A DNA stretch of 50,620 nucleotides from SIG701 sp045544955 (GTDB taxonomy: Bacteria > Bacillota > Clostridia > Oscillospirales > CAG-272): positions 1 to 50,620 of the forward strand of contig JAZPZY010000053.1 of NCBI GenBank assembly GCA_045544955.1, written 5' to 3'. This document shows positions 7,190-15,030 of this stretch, in pieces. Within the stretch, counting starts at the first letter, position 1, and each line of letters starts with the position of its first letter. Below the pieces are notes generated by a model, which was given only the letters and a program-made list of their open reading frames with translations, ran no database searches and had not been told where the DNA came from. The position numbers were made by a program, and so were the translations under genes.

Positions 7190-8928
7190 ATAACGACACC
7201 TCTTTTGATATATTAACCCAAGAATCCAATCCTGTTCAGACAGTTGCCCCAACTAAGGAGGATAACGATATGTTAAGGGCAACAGAAAAAATCACAGCAC
7301 TTTATTGCAGACTGTCCGTAGAGGACACCAAAGACGAAAAGAAAAACGGCAAGGAGGATCCGTCGAACTCCATTCAGCATCAACAAGTCATGCTCATGCA
7401 GTATGCCAAAGCCAACCGTCTGCCGAACCCGACCTATTTTATTGACGATGGGTACAGTGGTGTTACCTACGACCGCCCCGGTTTTCAGAAAATGCTCTCT
7501 GAAATTGAAGCCGGTAATGTGGGTACGGTTATCACCAAAGACCTTTCAAGACTCGGTCGAAACTCCGCATTGACGGGACTTTACATCAACTACACTTTCC
7601 CTCAGTACGGCGTTCGGTATATTGCCGTTAACGACCACTTTGACACCATTGACCCCAACAGCACGGACAACGATATTGCAGGTATCAAGAACTGGTTCAA
7701 CGAGTTTTTTGCAAAAGATACCAGCCGTAAAATCCGTGCGGTCAACAAGGCAAAGGGTGAACGCGGTGAACGGCTGACTACCAACATTCCCTATGGGTAC
7801 AAGGCAAGTCCCGACAATCCCAAGGAATGGGCGGTTGATGAAGAAGCGGCAAAAATCGTAAAACGGATTTTTACGCTCTGTATGGAGGGCAAGGGACCGA
7901 GCCAGATCGCCGCACTGCTTGAAAAGGAAAAGGTGCTGAACCCCACCGCCTACAAACAGCGTGAGGGTAGAAAAACACCGCATCAGACACCGGAGAATGA
8001 GTACAGATGGCACGAAAGCACCGTTGCTTATATTCTCGAATATATGGAATACACAGGCTGTACGGTCAATTTCAAAACCTACACCAACTCCATTTGGGAC
8101 AAGAAGCAGAGGGACAATCCGATGGAAAATCGCAAGATTTTCTACAACACCCATCCGGCGATTATTCCTTTGGAAGTTTTTGATAAGGTGCAGGAAATCC
8201 GACAGCAGCGACACCGCAGAACGGCAACAGGCAAGAGCAATATGTTCTCCGGCTTGGTGTTCTGTGATGATTGCAAACAGAAGCTCTATTACTCCACCAC
8301 CAACTACTTTGAGAAACGGCAGGACTTCTTTATCTGTTCCACTCATCGAGCGAACAAGGACAAATGCAGCGGACATTATATTCGTGCCGTTGTTCTTGAA
8401 CAACAGGTCTGGAAACACATTCAAGAGGTCATATCGGTGGTAACTCGCTACGAGGCTTATTTCCGTTCAGAGATGGAAGAAAAGCTCCGTATGCAGAGCG
8501 AGGAAACGCTTCGGATACATAAGAAGCGTTTGGCACAGGCAGAGAAGCGTATCGGTGAACTTGACCGCTTGTTCATTCGTTCCTACGAGGACAATGTGTC
8601 GGGAAAGATTGACGATGAACGCTTTGCTATGATGAACAAGAGCTATACACAAGAACAAAAAGACCTCAAGGCAGAGGTCATAAGTCTGCAACAGGTTATA
8701 GAAGAACAGGAACGACAGGCAGAAAATTTGGAACAGTTTATCCAAAGGGTAAAGAGAAACAGCGAACTTACGGAGCTTACGCCTTACGCTCTCAGAGAGC
8801 TTGTGAAGGCGGTTTATGTAGAAGCACCCGACAAGTCCAGCGGCAAGAGGAAACAGAAGATTCATATCTCCTACGACCTCATCGGCTTTATTCCCGTGGA
8901 TGTACTGACAAAAGCAGAACAGGCATGA
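7186..8928 (+). CDS. Large serine recombinase (resolvase, recombinase, zinc ribbon, DUF4368)
   Basis: 580 residues, the integrase/excisionase of the element. The N-terminal resolvase domain has the catalytic serine in YCRLSVED (S44) and the conserved DLSRLGRN segment; the recombinase domain follows (NIPYGYKASP ... WAVDEEAAKIVKRIF); then a zinc ribbon with CDDCKQKL and CSTHRANKDKCSG; then a coiled-coil/DUF4368 tail. Length is normal for TndX/TnpX-like enzymes, which insert elements via a dinucleotide crossover without a long target duplication. ATG follows GGAGG with 7-base spacing. A perfect 12-bp hairpin overlaps the stop codon. As the last gene before GC-rich chromosome, it marks the right end. 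Confidence 0.93.
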   Translation: MNNDTSFDILTQESNPVQTVAPTKEDNDMLRATEKITALYCRLSVEDTKDEKKNGKEDPSNSIQHQQVMLMQYAKANRLPNPTYFIDDGYSGVTYDRPGFQKMLSEIEAGNVGTVITKDLSRLGRNSALTGLYINYTFPQYGVRYIAVNDHFDTIDPNSTDNDIAGIKNWFNEFFAKDTSRKIRAVNKAKGERGERLTTNIPYGYKASPDNPKEWAVDEEAAKIVKRIFTLCMEGKGPSQIAALLEKEKVLNPTAYKQREGRKTPHQTPENEYRWHESTVAYILEYMEYTGCTVNFKTYTNSIWDKKQRDNPMENRKIFYNTHPAIIPLEVFDKVQEIRQQRHRRTATGKSNMFSGLVFCDDCKQKLYYSTTNYFEKRQDFFICSTHRANKDKCSGHYIRAVVLEQQVWKHIQEVISVVTRYEAYFRSEMEEKLRMQSEETLRIHKKRLAQAEKRIGELDRLFIRSYEDNVSGKIDDERFAMMNKSYTQEQKDLKAEVISLQQVIEEQERQAENLEQFIQRVKRNSELTELTPYALRELVKAVYVEAPDKSSGKRKQKIHISYDLIGFIPVDVLTKAEQA

Positions 8929-8946
8929 CCGAAATCATGCCTGTTC
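8917..8946. terminator. Perfect 12-bp hairpin over the recombinase stop codon
   Basis: GAACAGGCATGA (8917-8928) and TCATGCCTGTTC (8935-8946) pair perfectly over a 6-base loop. The left arm contains the TGA stop. There is no T-run on the plus side; on the minus side it is followed by TGCTTTTG, so it could end the folT-folC-lipoprotein transcript coming the other way. Confidence 0.6.
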
Positions 8947-8997
8947 CAAGAAAATTGCGAATTACTGTTTTACCAGCAGGGAGCTTTCCGCCGCTTT

Positions 8998-9675
8998 TTA
9001 TTTTCGTTTGCTCTCCGAAAGTTCGCTGAAATACAGAGATCCGTCCTCCCGTTTGATGATCAGCGTAAAATACTCGGGCGACGTTACCGTATCCAGCGTA
9101 TTGACAAAATACAGCCGGTAGGTTCGCTCCGTTTCCTCCAGAAGCGTCACCCGGATCTCAACCTCGCTGTTTACCGGCAAGGCGGCCGTGGTATACGCCG
9201 CCACCTTATCCAGATACCGGAACATGGCCCCGCTTTTGTTGGTGATCTTCTCCCGTCCGCCGAAGGATTCGTACACGGTGGAGGCAAAATCCTCTGCCGG
9301 AATCAGAATACTCAACTGCATCTGGGGATAGGCCTCGGCGGCCTTTTTCAGCAGTGCTCCGTTGCCGGCGTACTGGGCGTATCCGGTTTTCAGCATATGA
9401 TTGAGCACCGCGTCCCGGCAGACGTCTGCCGCCTCTTTTGCCCCGGAAAAGGAAGGCAGCAGCGGCGACGCTACCGTCAGAGTACGTGTCATCTCCGCAA
9501 GCGTCCGGGCGATCTCGCTGTCCGGCTCGTGGACGGCGAGCACCTTTTCCCCCCTATAATCGTGGGTATCAAAGCCCAGTTTTGCCATCAGTCCCTCGCC
9601 GCAGGCGGTGAGGAACAGCATGGGAAAAGCCAAAAGAAGAAGGAGAACCCTTCGTAAAACGGATATTTTTTTCAC
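8998..9675 (-). CDS. Putative lipoprotein, last gene of the folate operon
   Basis: 225 residues with a basic N-terminus, a leucine-rich hydrophobic stretch and the lipobox LTAC, so it is expected to be lipid-anchored outside the membrane. The rest has no motif I recognise; the C-terminal half (EVEIRVTLLEETERTYRLYFVNTLD) suggests a small beta domain. The GTG start at 9675 is chosen because AAGGAGGT lies 7 bases before it; a TTG further upstream lacks a ribosome site. It begins about 30 bases after the folC stop and is probably co-transcribed with folT and folC. It ends close to the mobile element, with no sign of truncation. Confidence 0.8.
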   Translation of the reverse strand: MKKISVLRRVLLLLLAFPMLFLTACGEGLMAKLGFDTHDYRGEKVLAVHEPDSEIARTLAEMTRTLTVASPLLPSFSGAKEAADVCRDAVLNHMLKTGYAQYAGNGALLKKAAEAYPQMQLSILIPAEDFASTVYESFGGREKITNKSGAMFRYLDKVAAYTTAALPVNSEVEIRVTLLEETERTYRLYFVNTLDTVTSPEYFTLIIKREDGSLYFSELSESKRK

Positions 9676-9704
9676 GCGGGATACCTCCTTCTCAAAATAT
9701 TCCG

Positions 9705-10997
9705 TCAAGTTTCACTGCGGGATGCAAGATACGCCTCCACCGCCGCCGCCACGTCTGCGTACATATACAGTGAGCCAAATATAAGAAGCGGGCGGTGATT
9801 CTGTCGGGCGTCCTCTGCCGCCGCCCGCACGCCCCCGTCAATGCTGGAGCAGGAAACGGCATCCACGCCCAAAGAGCGGTACACCGCCGCATACGCTTCG
9901 GCATCCAAAGCACGGGGGACGCCTGGCATTACGGTATACGCACGGGCAATGCCCGGTGCGGCGATCCCGGCGATGGTTTCGTATTCCTTGTCCGCCATAA
10001 CGCCGGTGAGTACCGTATATTTTTCATTTGGGAAGCAGTGGGCGGCACTGTCAAAAGCCACCGTCACGCCGCCGGGATTGTGTCCTCCGTCGTAAACGAT
10101 CACGGGATCCCTGGAAAGCACCTCGAAGCGTGCTGCCCACCGGGCGTCCGAAAGGCCGGCACGAAGTGCACTTTCTTCTATGGAATACCCGTTTCTGCGA
10201 AGCACCTCCGTACAGCAGATCACGGCTGCCGCATTTCTCGGCTGATAGGTGCCTGCCAGACCGATCCGGTACGGCGGCCGGTCTTCATAAGTAAATACCG
10301 TGCCGTCGATGGATATCTCTTTCGTACAGATGGTACCGTATGCGGGGCGGTACAGGGATACCCCCATCTCTGCGGCCTTTTCCGCAATCACGGCGGCGGC
10401 ACGCTCATCCGTACCGGCAAACACCACGGGAACGCCGGGCTTTATGATTCCTGCCTTTTCCCGTGCGATCGCCTCCACCGTATCACCAAGCATGGCGGTA
10501 TGATCCAGAGAAATCTCCGTAATCACCGAAAGCGACGGCGTGCGAATCACGTTGGTGGAATCGAGCCGTCCGCCCATGCCCACCTCCAGCACCACCACGT
10601 CACAGGCACGGCGTGCAAAATACGCAAAGGCAATGGCAGTAATCAGTTCAAACTCCGTGGGAGCGTCCGCCATCGTATCGGCAAACTGCTTTACGTAGGC
10701 GGTAACCTCTGCCAGCTCTTCGTTTCCGATGTTCTCGCCGTTCACCCGGATCCGCTCTTTGAACTCCTTCACGAAGGGCGAGGTGAACAGCCCCACCCGG
10801 TATCCCGCTTCTTTCAGAACACCGGCCAGCATACAGCAGATAGAGCCCTTGCCGTTTGTGCCTGCCACGTGCACGAACCGAAGCCGATCCTCGGGATGGG
10901 ACAGCTTTTCGCAAAGCTCCGTGATCCGGAAAAGACCGGGGCGGCTTCCCTTCCAGCTGACGCTGTGAATATACTGCAGCGCTTCTTCGTACGTCAT
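9705..10997 (-). CDS. folC: Folylpolyglutamate synthase / dihydrofolate synthase
   Basis: 430 residues. Adds glutamate to folates (and usually makes dihydrofolate from dihydropteroate) with ATP in the cytoplasm. It has the Mur-ligase-like P-loop HVAGTNGKGS near residue 43, the Mur motif LEVGMGGRLDSTN, and the C-terminal YDGGHNPGG motif. Length is typical. The start overlaps the end of folT by 4 bases. Polyglutamylation traps folate in the cell, so pairing with a folate importer is functionally coherent. Confidence 0.93.
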   Translation of the reverse strand: MTYEEALQYIHSVSWKGSRPGLFRITELCEKLSHPEDRLRFVHVAGTNGKGSICCMLAGVLKEAGYRVGLFTSPFVKEFKERIRVNGENIGNEELAEVTAYVKQFADTMADAPTEFELITAIAFAYFARRACDVVVLEVGMGGRLDSTNVIRTPSLSVITEISLDHTAMLGDTVEAIAREKAGIIKPGVPVVFAGTDERAAAVIAEKAAEMGVSLYRPAYGTICTKEISIDGTVFTYEDRPPYRIGLAGTYQPRNAAAVICCTEVLRRNGYSIEESALRAGLSDARWAARFEVLSRDPVIVYDGGHNPGGVTVAFDSAAHCFPNEKYTVLTGVMADKEYETIAGIAAPGIARAYTVMPGVPRALDAEAYAAVYRSLGVDAVSCSSIDGGVRAAAEDARQNHRPLLIFGSLYMYADVAAAVEAYLASRSET

Positions 10998-11575
10998 TTT
11001 TGCTCACTCCTCCGGCTTTTTGCGAAAAGACTGATCTCCGACAGCTGCAGAATAAACTTCCGCACCGCCGGCTTTTTCATTAAAAGATGAATCACGGCCA
11101 CCTCCGCCGTACAGGCGGCGGCACTGCACACGAGTCCGATGGCAATGCCGTACCAGGGCATGCCGAAATAAAGCATCTTGCCCACGGATTTGATGATCAC
11201 CTGTCCGATCAGATGAGCCAGTGCCGCAGACACGATATACTGTCTGAGTCCTCTCGTTTTCACAAGATATTTTGCCGACGCACCGGACACGGCACCCACG
11301 GCGGCGGCACCCAGCATGATCACGGGATTTACCGCCGGATTGGTGGACAGAACGCAGCTGACGGCGTCCACCGCCACGCCCACAAGGGCACCGGCCCCGG
11401 GACCGAAAAAGATACCGGCAAACAGAATGCCCAGATTTTCCAGGGTAAAACGGTAATAGACCGCCACCGTGAACAGATTCTTGCAAAGAATACCGATCAC
11501 CACGGAAACGGCGGTCAGCATGGCAAACAGCGTAATCAACGCCGCTTTGCCATGGATAGGCTTATTTTTTTGCAT
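10994..11575 (-). CDS. folT: Folate ECF transporter S component
   Basis: 193 residues, about six hydrophobic segments, the substrate-binding subunit of an energy-coupling factor transporter for folate. Recognisable S-component features include the YYRFTLENLGILFAGIFFGPGAGALVG region and the later ALAHLIGQVIIKS helix. The ATG at 11575 is chosen because GGAGGTG sits just upstream; the open frame extends further but only through the stem-loop region. The shared ECF energising module is not in the window. It leads the folT-folC-lipoprotein unit. Many clostridial folT genes carry a tetrahydrofolate riboswitch; I could not recognise one here, only an unusual hairpin cluster. Confidence 0.88.
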   Translation of the reverse strand: MQKNKPIHGKAALITLFAMLTAVSVVIGILCKNLFTVAVYYRFTLENLGILFAGIFFGPGAGALVGVAVDAVSCVLSTNPAVNPVIMLGAAAVGAVSGASAKYLVKTRGLRQYIVSAALAHLIGQVIIKSVGKMLYFGMPWYGIAIGLVCSAAACTAEVAVIHLLMKKPAVRKFILQLSEISLFAKSRRSEQK

Positions 11576-11635
11576 AAGAATACACCTCCGATAAAAATTC
11601 TGCCATTGCAACCGAAGATGTTCTCTCTTATGCAA

Positions 11636-11853
11636 CAGCGGGATGCGATCTGTGTACCGCTGGCTTGCTTGCACTTGGCGGCCCGACTTTTGGCCGCCAA
11701 TGGTACCACCTGTACTCACGAGACTGCCGGGTTCGGATGCTTGCATCCGAATGACGGTTCTAATACCGTCAAGGCAGGCTCGTGCAGTTGGTGCCCCGCT
11801 TATTGGGCACCAACTGCACCATTCGTCCGCCGGACAACTCCCCGTTCCGGCGG
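11636..11853. repeat. Cluster of five consecutive stem-loops between hprK and folT
   Basis: In plus-strand coordinates: (1) CAGCGG/CCGCTG 11636-11662; (2) TTGGCGGCC/GGCCGCCAA 11675-11700, 9 bp; (3) a three-way junction 11718-11783, outer stem ACGAG-CTGCC with GGCAG-CTCGT, enclosing TTCGGATGC/GCATCCGAA and GACGGT/ACCGTC; (4) GTGCAGTTGGTGCCC with GGGCACCAACTGCAC 11782-11819, a perfect 15-bp stem; (5) CCGCCGG/CCGGCGG 11827-11853. Stems 2 and 4 have similar 8-base loops (CGACTTTT, CGCTTATT). No T-run and no clear promoter on either strand. It fills most of the 337-base gap, so folT is likely either co-transcribed with hprK through it or controlled by it. Confidence 0.7.
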
Positions 11854-11912
11854 CACTTCACGCACACAAATCTACTCTGTCTTTTCTATTTGTTTTTCTA
11901 TTTCGCTGTGGT

Positions 11913-12875
11913 TTACCGATCGTCAGACAGACCCATATCGCCCATCAGACGCTTGTTGAATTCCTCTGCGGTATTGTATCCCATCCGCTTCTGACGGTTG
12001 TTCATAGCGGCGATCTCAATAATAATCGCAAGGTTTCGTCCCGGACGCACCGGAATCGTGGTGGTGGGAATCATGTTGCCCATAATATCGGTGTATTCCG
12101 ACTCCAACCCCAGGCGGTCGTACATCTTGCCCTGTACCCACGGCTCCAGACGGATGATCATGTCTACCTTCTCCGTCTCCTTGACCGCACCCATACCGAA
12201 CAGACGGCGGATATCCACGATACCGATACCCCGCAGTTCTATATAGTGGCGGATGATCTCCGGGGCGGAGCCCACGATAGTCTTGGCGGAAACACGGCGA
12301 AGCTCCACCGCATCGTCTGCGATCAGCCGGTGGCCCCGCTTTACCAGCTCAATGGCCGTCTCACTCTTTCCGACACCGCTGTCGCCCAAGATCAATACGC
12401 CTTCGCCGTATACCTCAACCAGAACGCCGTGACGGGTAATGCAGGGGGCAAGGGACAGATTGAGAAACGCCAACGCCTGCGCCGTAAACGCACTGGAAAT
12501 ATCGTGGCTGTGCAGAACGGGCACCTCAAAATACTCCGCCAGCTCCAAAAACTCCCGGGAAGGCACGTTTCCGTGGGTGAACACCACGGCAACCGGGTGA
12601 TGGGAAAGAAAATTGGTTAGGCAGTCCTTCCACTGCTGCCCGGAAATGCTGCTGAGATAGGCGTACTCCGCATTTCCGATCAGCTGGATCCGTTCCGGCT
12701 CAAAGTGGGCGAAAAAGCCCATCAGCGGAAGTCCCGGACGGCCCACGTCTGCATGACGCACCTGAATCTCGGACGCATCTCCGGGAAGATAGTCCGCCTC
12801 CAGCTTCAGCTCGTCCATCAGTCGCTGCAGGGAAATCGCTTTCCCCATATCCGCCATGCCGCTCATATCGTTCAT
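11913..12875 (-). CDS. hprK: HPr kinase/phosphorylase
   Basis: 320 residues. Phosphorylates Ser46 of HPr (and Crh) in response to glycolytic state and removes it again, the sensor of carbon catabolite control in Firmicutes. Walker A is GDSGVGKS (164-171), and the HprK signature appears as ELRGIGIVDIRRLFG. Length is normal. The ATG at 12875 has GGGAGG 8 bases upstream; an earlier in-frame ATG lacks this. Its promoter lies at 12908-12936. The three-protein island at 12938-14922 is inserted immediately upstream of the -35 box. Confidence 0.93.
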   Translation of the reverse strand: MNDMSGMADMGKAISLQRLMDELKLEADYLPGDASEIQVRHADVGRPGLPLMGFFAHFEPERIQLIGNAEYAYLSSISGQQWKDCLTNFLSHHPVAVVFTHGNVPSREFLELAEYFEVPVLHSHDISSAFTAQALAFLNLSLAPCITRHGVLVEVYGEGVLILGDSGVGKSETAIELVKRGHRLIADDAVELRRVSAKTIVGSAPEIIRHYIELRGIGIVDIRRLFGMGAVKETEKVDMIIRLEPWVQGKMYDRLGLESEYTDIMGNMIPTTTIPVRPGRNLAIIIEIAAMNNRQKRMGYNTAEEFNKRLMGDMGLSDDR

Positions 12876-12907
12876 GCAAATATCCTCCCTTTTCATCGTC
12901 TGCGTTC

Positions 12908-12936
12908 AGTATACCACACGAGAGGAATTTTTGCAA
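12908..12936 (-). promoter_or_regulatory. hprK promoter
   Basis: On the minus strand: -35 TTGCAA (12931-12936), 17-base spacer, -10 TATACT (12908-12913). A direct repeat bordering the neighbouring island begins 2 bases beyond the -35 box, so insertion has replaced the original upstream region. Confidence 0.65.
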
Positions 12937-13111
12937 GAGGAAAATACGCATATCCCTTTTGCCTTTTGTGCTGATGAAGAAATCTTTGTCGATTTCACCC
13001 AAGAGTGTTTTTGCTGTGTTCCTATACCTTGAATTATTCATAATTATATTGTATACTGAATTTAGATGGAACTTTTTGGAGAATTTCTCGTCTAAATGTA
13101 TATAGTCCTGA

Positions 13112-13140
13112 TGGAAAAATAGGTATGCATACGGTATAAT
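13112..13140 (+). promoter_or_regulatory. Promoter of the island operon
   Basis: TGGAAA (13112-13117), 17-base spacer, perfect -10 TATAAT (13135-13140), then AAAGGAGG before the ATG at 13179. Confidence 0.55.
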
Positions 13141-13178
13141 AGAACCGTGAAAGGGGTCGACAAAAAGGAGGTAGTTCA

Positions 13179-13844
13179 ATGAAGAAACGTTGGTGCCTAA
13201 TTATTGTTATCGGATTATTATGTGTATTGGGTGTAGTGGTTAAATATGAATATGATTTAGTTAAGATAAAGGGGCATTTACAAGAGTACCTGAACACATA
13301 TTTCTCCGATCAACAATTAATCGACACAAATAATTCAGAGGAAGAATTCAATAAATTCATATTTACACAAGCTGTATATAACGGTATGGTGTATAAGCCT
13401 ACAGTTAGAGATGGGAGACAATACTTATCTCAGAGAGAGATCGAGGAAAATATAAGAGCAATATGCGGAAATAACTCATTTGTAATACGTGTTAAATATG
13501 AGTATCTTCCGGCAGTCAGGGAGGGTGAAAACTATGTGTTGAACAGTTATATGCCACTCCATAAATACAGCTATGTTGTTCATAATGTTGAAAGATTAGA
13601 CTCCAACTATTATTGTGCAAAAATATCTTACATAGACACCAAGGATGGAATAAGTACTTATCTATATGATGGAAGTAAGGCGAATATGGAAGATATGTTT
13701 GGGCAAAATACTATGTATAGTGTTGACGAAAAAATAAATATTGTAAGCGAGGAAATCAAAAACAACCCCAATAAATATACTGTAGTTGAATTTATCTTCA
13801 GATACTATGATGATTCAATATTTTATGTAGGATTGAATACATAG
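13179..13844 (+). CDS. Exported or membrane-anchored protein of the island
   Basis: 221 residues. A KKR start and a hydrophobic segment at about 5-22 (WCLIIVIGLLCVLGVVV) without a convincing lipobox suggest an N-terminal anchor or signal peptide. The remainder is polar and tyrosine/asparagine rich with no family I recognise. The ribosome site AAAGGAGG lies about 9 bases before the ATG. Codon use is AT-rich compared with hprK or the PpiC gene, consistent with acquisition. First of three exported proteins in the island. Confidence 0.72.
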   Translation: MKKRWCLIIVIGLLCVLGVVVKYEYDLVKIKGHLQEYLNTYFSDQQLIDTNNSEEEFNKFIFTQAVYNGMVYKPTVRDGRQYLSQREIEENIRAICGNNSFVIRVKYEYLPAVREGENYVLNSYMPLHKYSYVVHNVERLDSNYYCAKISYIDTKDGISTYLYDGSKANMEDMFGQNTMYSVDEKINIVSEEIKNNPNKYTVVEFIFRYYDDSIFYVGLNT

Positions 13845-13933
13845 TTTTTGGTAACCAGGAGACAGAGAGTAACGGAGATAGAATAAACAGGATTATCACA
13901 TATAATTCCAATTTGAAAAAGGAGTGTGATTGT

Positions 13934-14269
13934 ATGAAGAAGTTGATAGCATCGCTTTTAGCATTGGTTATTGTGTTGGGGTTGATTGGTTGCAAAAATC
14001 AGTCGCCGGAAGCCGTCCTTACCGTTGAGGGCAATCTGAAAACATACTATGAAATGAGCGACGGCACATGGCAGTTTGAAGGACATACATATAAATACCG
14101 ATTGGTAATCAGCGGAAGACAGCCTTTGGCAGTTAAAGACACAACATATGTTTATTTGAGCAATATAGAAGATATTTCATTTCAAAAAGCTATGATGGCA
14201 AGCGGACTCAGCAGTAATACAAATGACTATTTTGCTCGTGAAGAAGCGGTTTTGGTTGAAATATACTGA
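13934..14269 (+). CDS. Small lipoprotein 1 of the island
   Basis: 111 residues from the ATG at 13934 (GGAG upstream). The signal MKKLIASLLALVIVLGLIGC ends in a lipobox, so the protein should be lipid-anchored. The mature part contains YYEMSDGTWQFEGHTYKYRL followed by a DTTYVYLSNIEDISF stretch, a pattern I have seen in small clostridial hypothetical lipoproteins without an assigned role. Its signal peptide is very similar to that of the next gene, suggesting a duplicated export cassette. It lies between the anchored protein and a second lipoprotein in the same orientation. Confidence 0.75.
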   Translation: MKKLIASLLALVIVLGLIGCKNQSPEAVLTVEGNLKTYYEMSDGTWQFEGHTYKYRLVISGRQPLAVKDTTYVYLSNIEDISFQKAMMASGLSSNTNDYFAREEAVLVEIY

Positions 14270-14300
14270 CCCATTCCAATTTAACGAGGAGGATTTGACT

Positions 14301-14705
14301 ATGAAGAAATTAGTAGCACTATTTCTTGCTTTGGTTCTTTGCTTGTTATTGGTCGGGTGTAACAAACAGGATAGCAACGAAACCGACTTGCAGTATATTT
14401 ATGAGAATGCAGGGAAGAGAGTTTATATGTGGAGGGAATCAGATAGTGTTGTCAAACCGTCTGTTGCTCTTTTGGAGAACAACCGCTTTCATTTTACCTT
14501 TTCCTCTGTCAGCAGTTATTTGGGGATGGGCACGTATACCATTGCTGATAATATTTTGGTGTTAAATACCGACGATGGACTGTATACCTATACTTTTGAA
14601 GTGGAAATGGAAGGTGATGCTATCAACAGATTGATATTTGATGCAGAGAATTCCTCAAAAGTGACCCACTATGGGAATTTTGAGGATGGGGATATATTTG
14701 AGTAA
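14301..14705 (+). CDS. Small lipoprotein 2 of the island
   Basis: 134 residues from the ATG at 14301, with GAGGAGG 7 bases upstream. The signal MKKLVALFLALVLCLLLVGC ends in a lipobox. The mature part has a beta-rich look (LENNRFHFTFSSVSSYLGMG, then YTYTFEVEMEG), like small domains that show an output value as a beta barrel or sandwich, but I assign no function. A terminator follows at 14748-14781. AT-rich like its two neighbours. Confidence 0.75.
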   Translation: MKKLVALFLALVLCLLLVGCNKQDSNETDLQYIYENAGKRVYMWRESDSVVKPSVALLENNRFHFTFSSVSSYLGMGTYTIADNILVLNTDDGLYTYTFEVEMEGDAINRLIFDAENSSKVTHYGNFEDGDIFE

Positions 14706-14747
14706 AAAATGGTCTTTCCAACAAATTCCAACTTATTGAACAGATAA

Positions 14748-14781
14748 GGAGCAGAGTTTAGAACGCTGCTCCTGTTGTTTT
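14748..14781 (+). terminator. Terminator of the island operon
   Basis: GGAGCAG (14748-14754) pairs with CTGCTCC (14766-14772), followed by TGTTGTTTT. Confidence 0.65.
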
Positions 14782-14843
14782 GCTCTGTAATTGCCCTGTG
14801 GCTCATTTTAAGTGGTTTCTGCATTGTGATTTGTGTTATAGCA

Positions 14844-14880
14844 TTATCTCCGTCAAATCGACGAAGGGTTTGACGGATAA
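14844..14880. repeat. Subterminal stem-loop near the right end of the island
   Basis: TTAT plus CCGTCAAA (14844-14857) pairs with TTTGACGG plus ATAA (14869-14880), with a 2-base bulge. It ends 6 bases before the right inverted repeat and includes the subterminal GTCAAATCGAC. It may be a transposase-recognition structure. Confidence 0.5.
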
Positions 14881-15030
14881 GCCTATATCAGCACAAAAAG
14901 TAAAAGGAAAATACGCATCTCCGGTGCCTGTTCATGATATATTCATTTGAAATTCACGATAATTTCATTCCCATTTGCTATACTGATTTATACGTAAATT
15001 TTACTAAACACAAACGCTGTGAGGTATCTT

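Larger units (their letters stand above)
14..8974. mobile_element. Integrative element (right part or all), large serine recombinase type
   Basis: An AT-richer block with a large serine recombinase as its last gene, restriction and other accessory genes, and a sharp change to GC-rich housekeeping DNA just after the recombinase. An imperfect 18-bp inverted repeat (14/18, core ACAGTAATTC) lies at 14-31 and, in the opposite orientation, at 8957-8974; these could be the element's ends, in which case it is about 9 kb and complete. The left flank is only 13 bases, so the left boundary is a guess: the element could extend beyond the window. The right boundary between 8928 and 8998 is better supported. 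No conjugation or replication genes are seen, so it would be a mobilisable or defence-carrying unit rather than a full ICE. Confidence 0.55.
12938..14922. mobile_element. Small AT-rich island bracketed by direct and inverted repeats, no transposase
   Basis: An 18-bp direct repeat AGGAAAATACGCATNTCC occurs at 12938-12955 and 14905-14922 (17/18). Just inside it, a 21-bp inverted repeat (19/21; CCTTTTGCCTTTTGTGCTGA... at 12955-12975 and its reverse complement at 14887-14907) marks the ends. A subterminal pair GTCGATTTCAC (12988-12998) and GTCAAATCGAC (14852-14862) extends the symmetry. The enclosed genes are AT-rich and encode three exported proteins. No transposase or recombinase is present, so the unit looks like a non-autonomous element mobilised in trans, or a remnant. 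The 12876-13178 and 14706-15030 gaps consist of these ends plus promoters and terminators. Confidence 0.55.

Noticed and set aside
9795..11090. A 431-codon open frame opposite folC
   Set aside because: Antisense to a complete folC; composition typical of GC-rich shadows.
11580..11912. Tetrahydrofolate riboswitch or T-box before folT
   Set aside because: AGGTGGTACCA on the minus strand recalls a T-box core, but there is no matching terminator with T-run, no stem I features and no specifier; the tetrahydrofolate riboswitch core could not be matched either.
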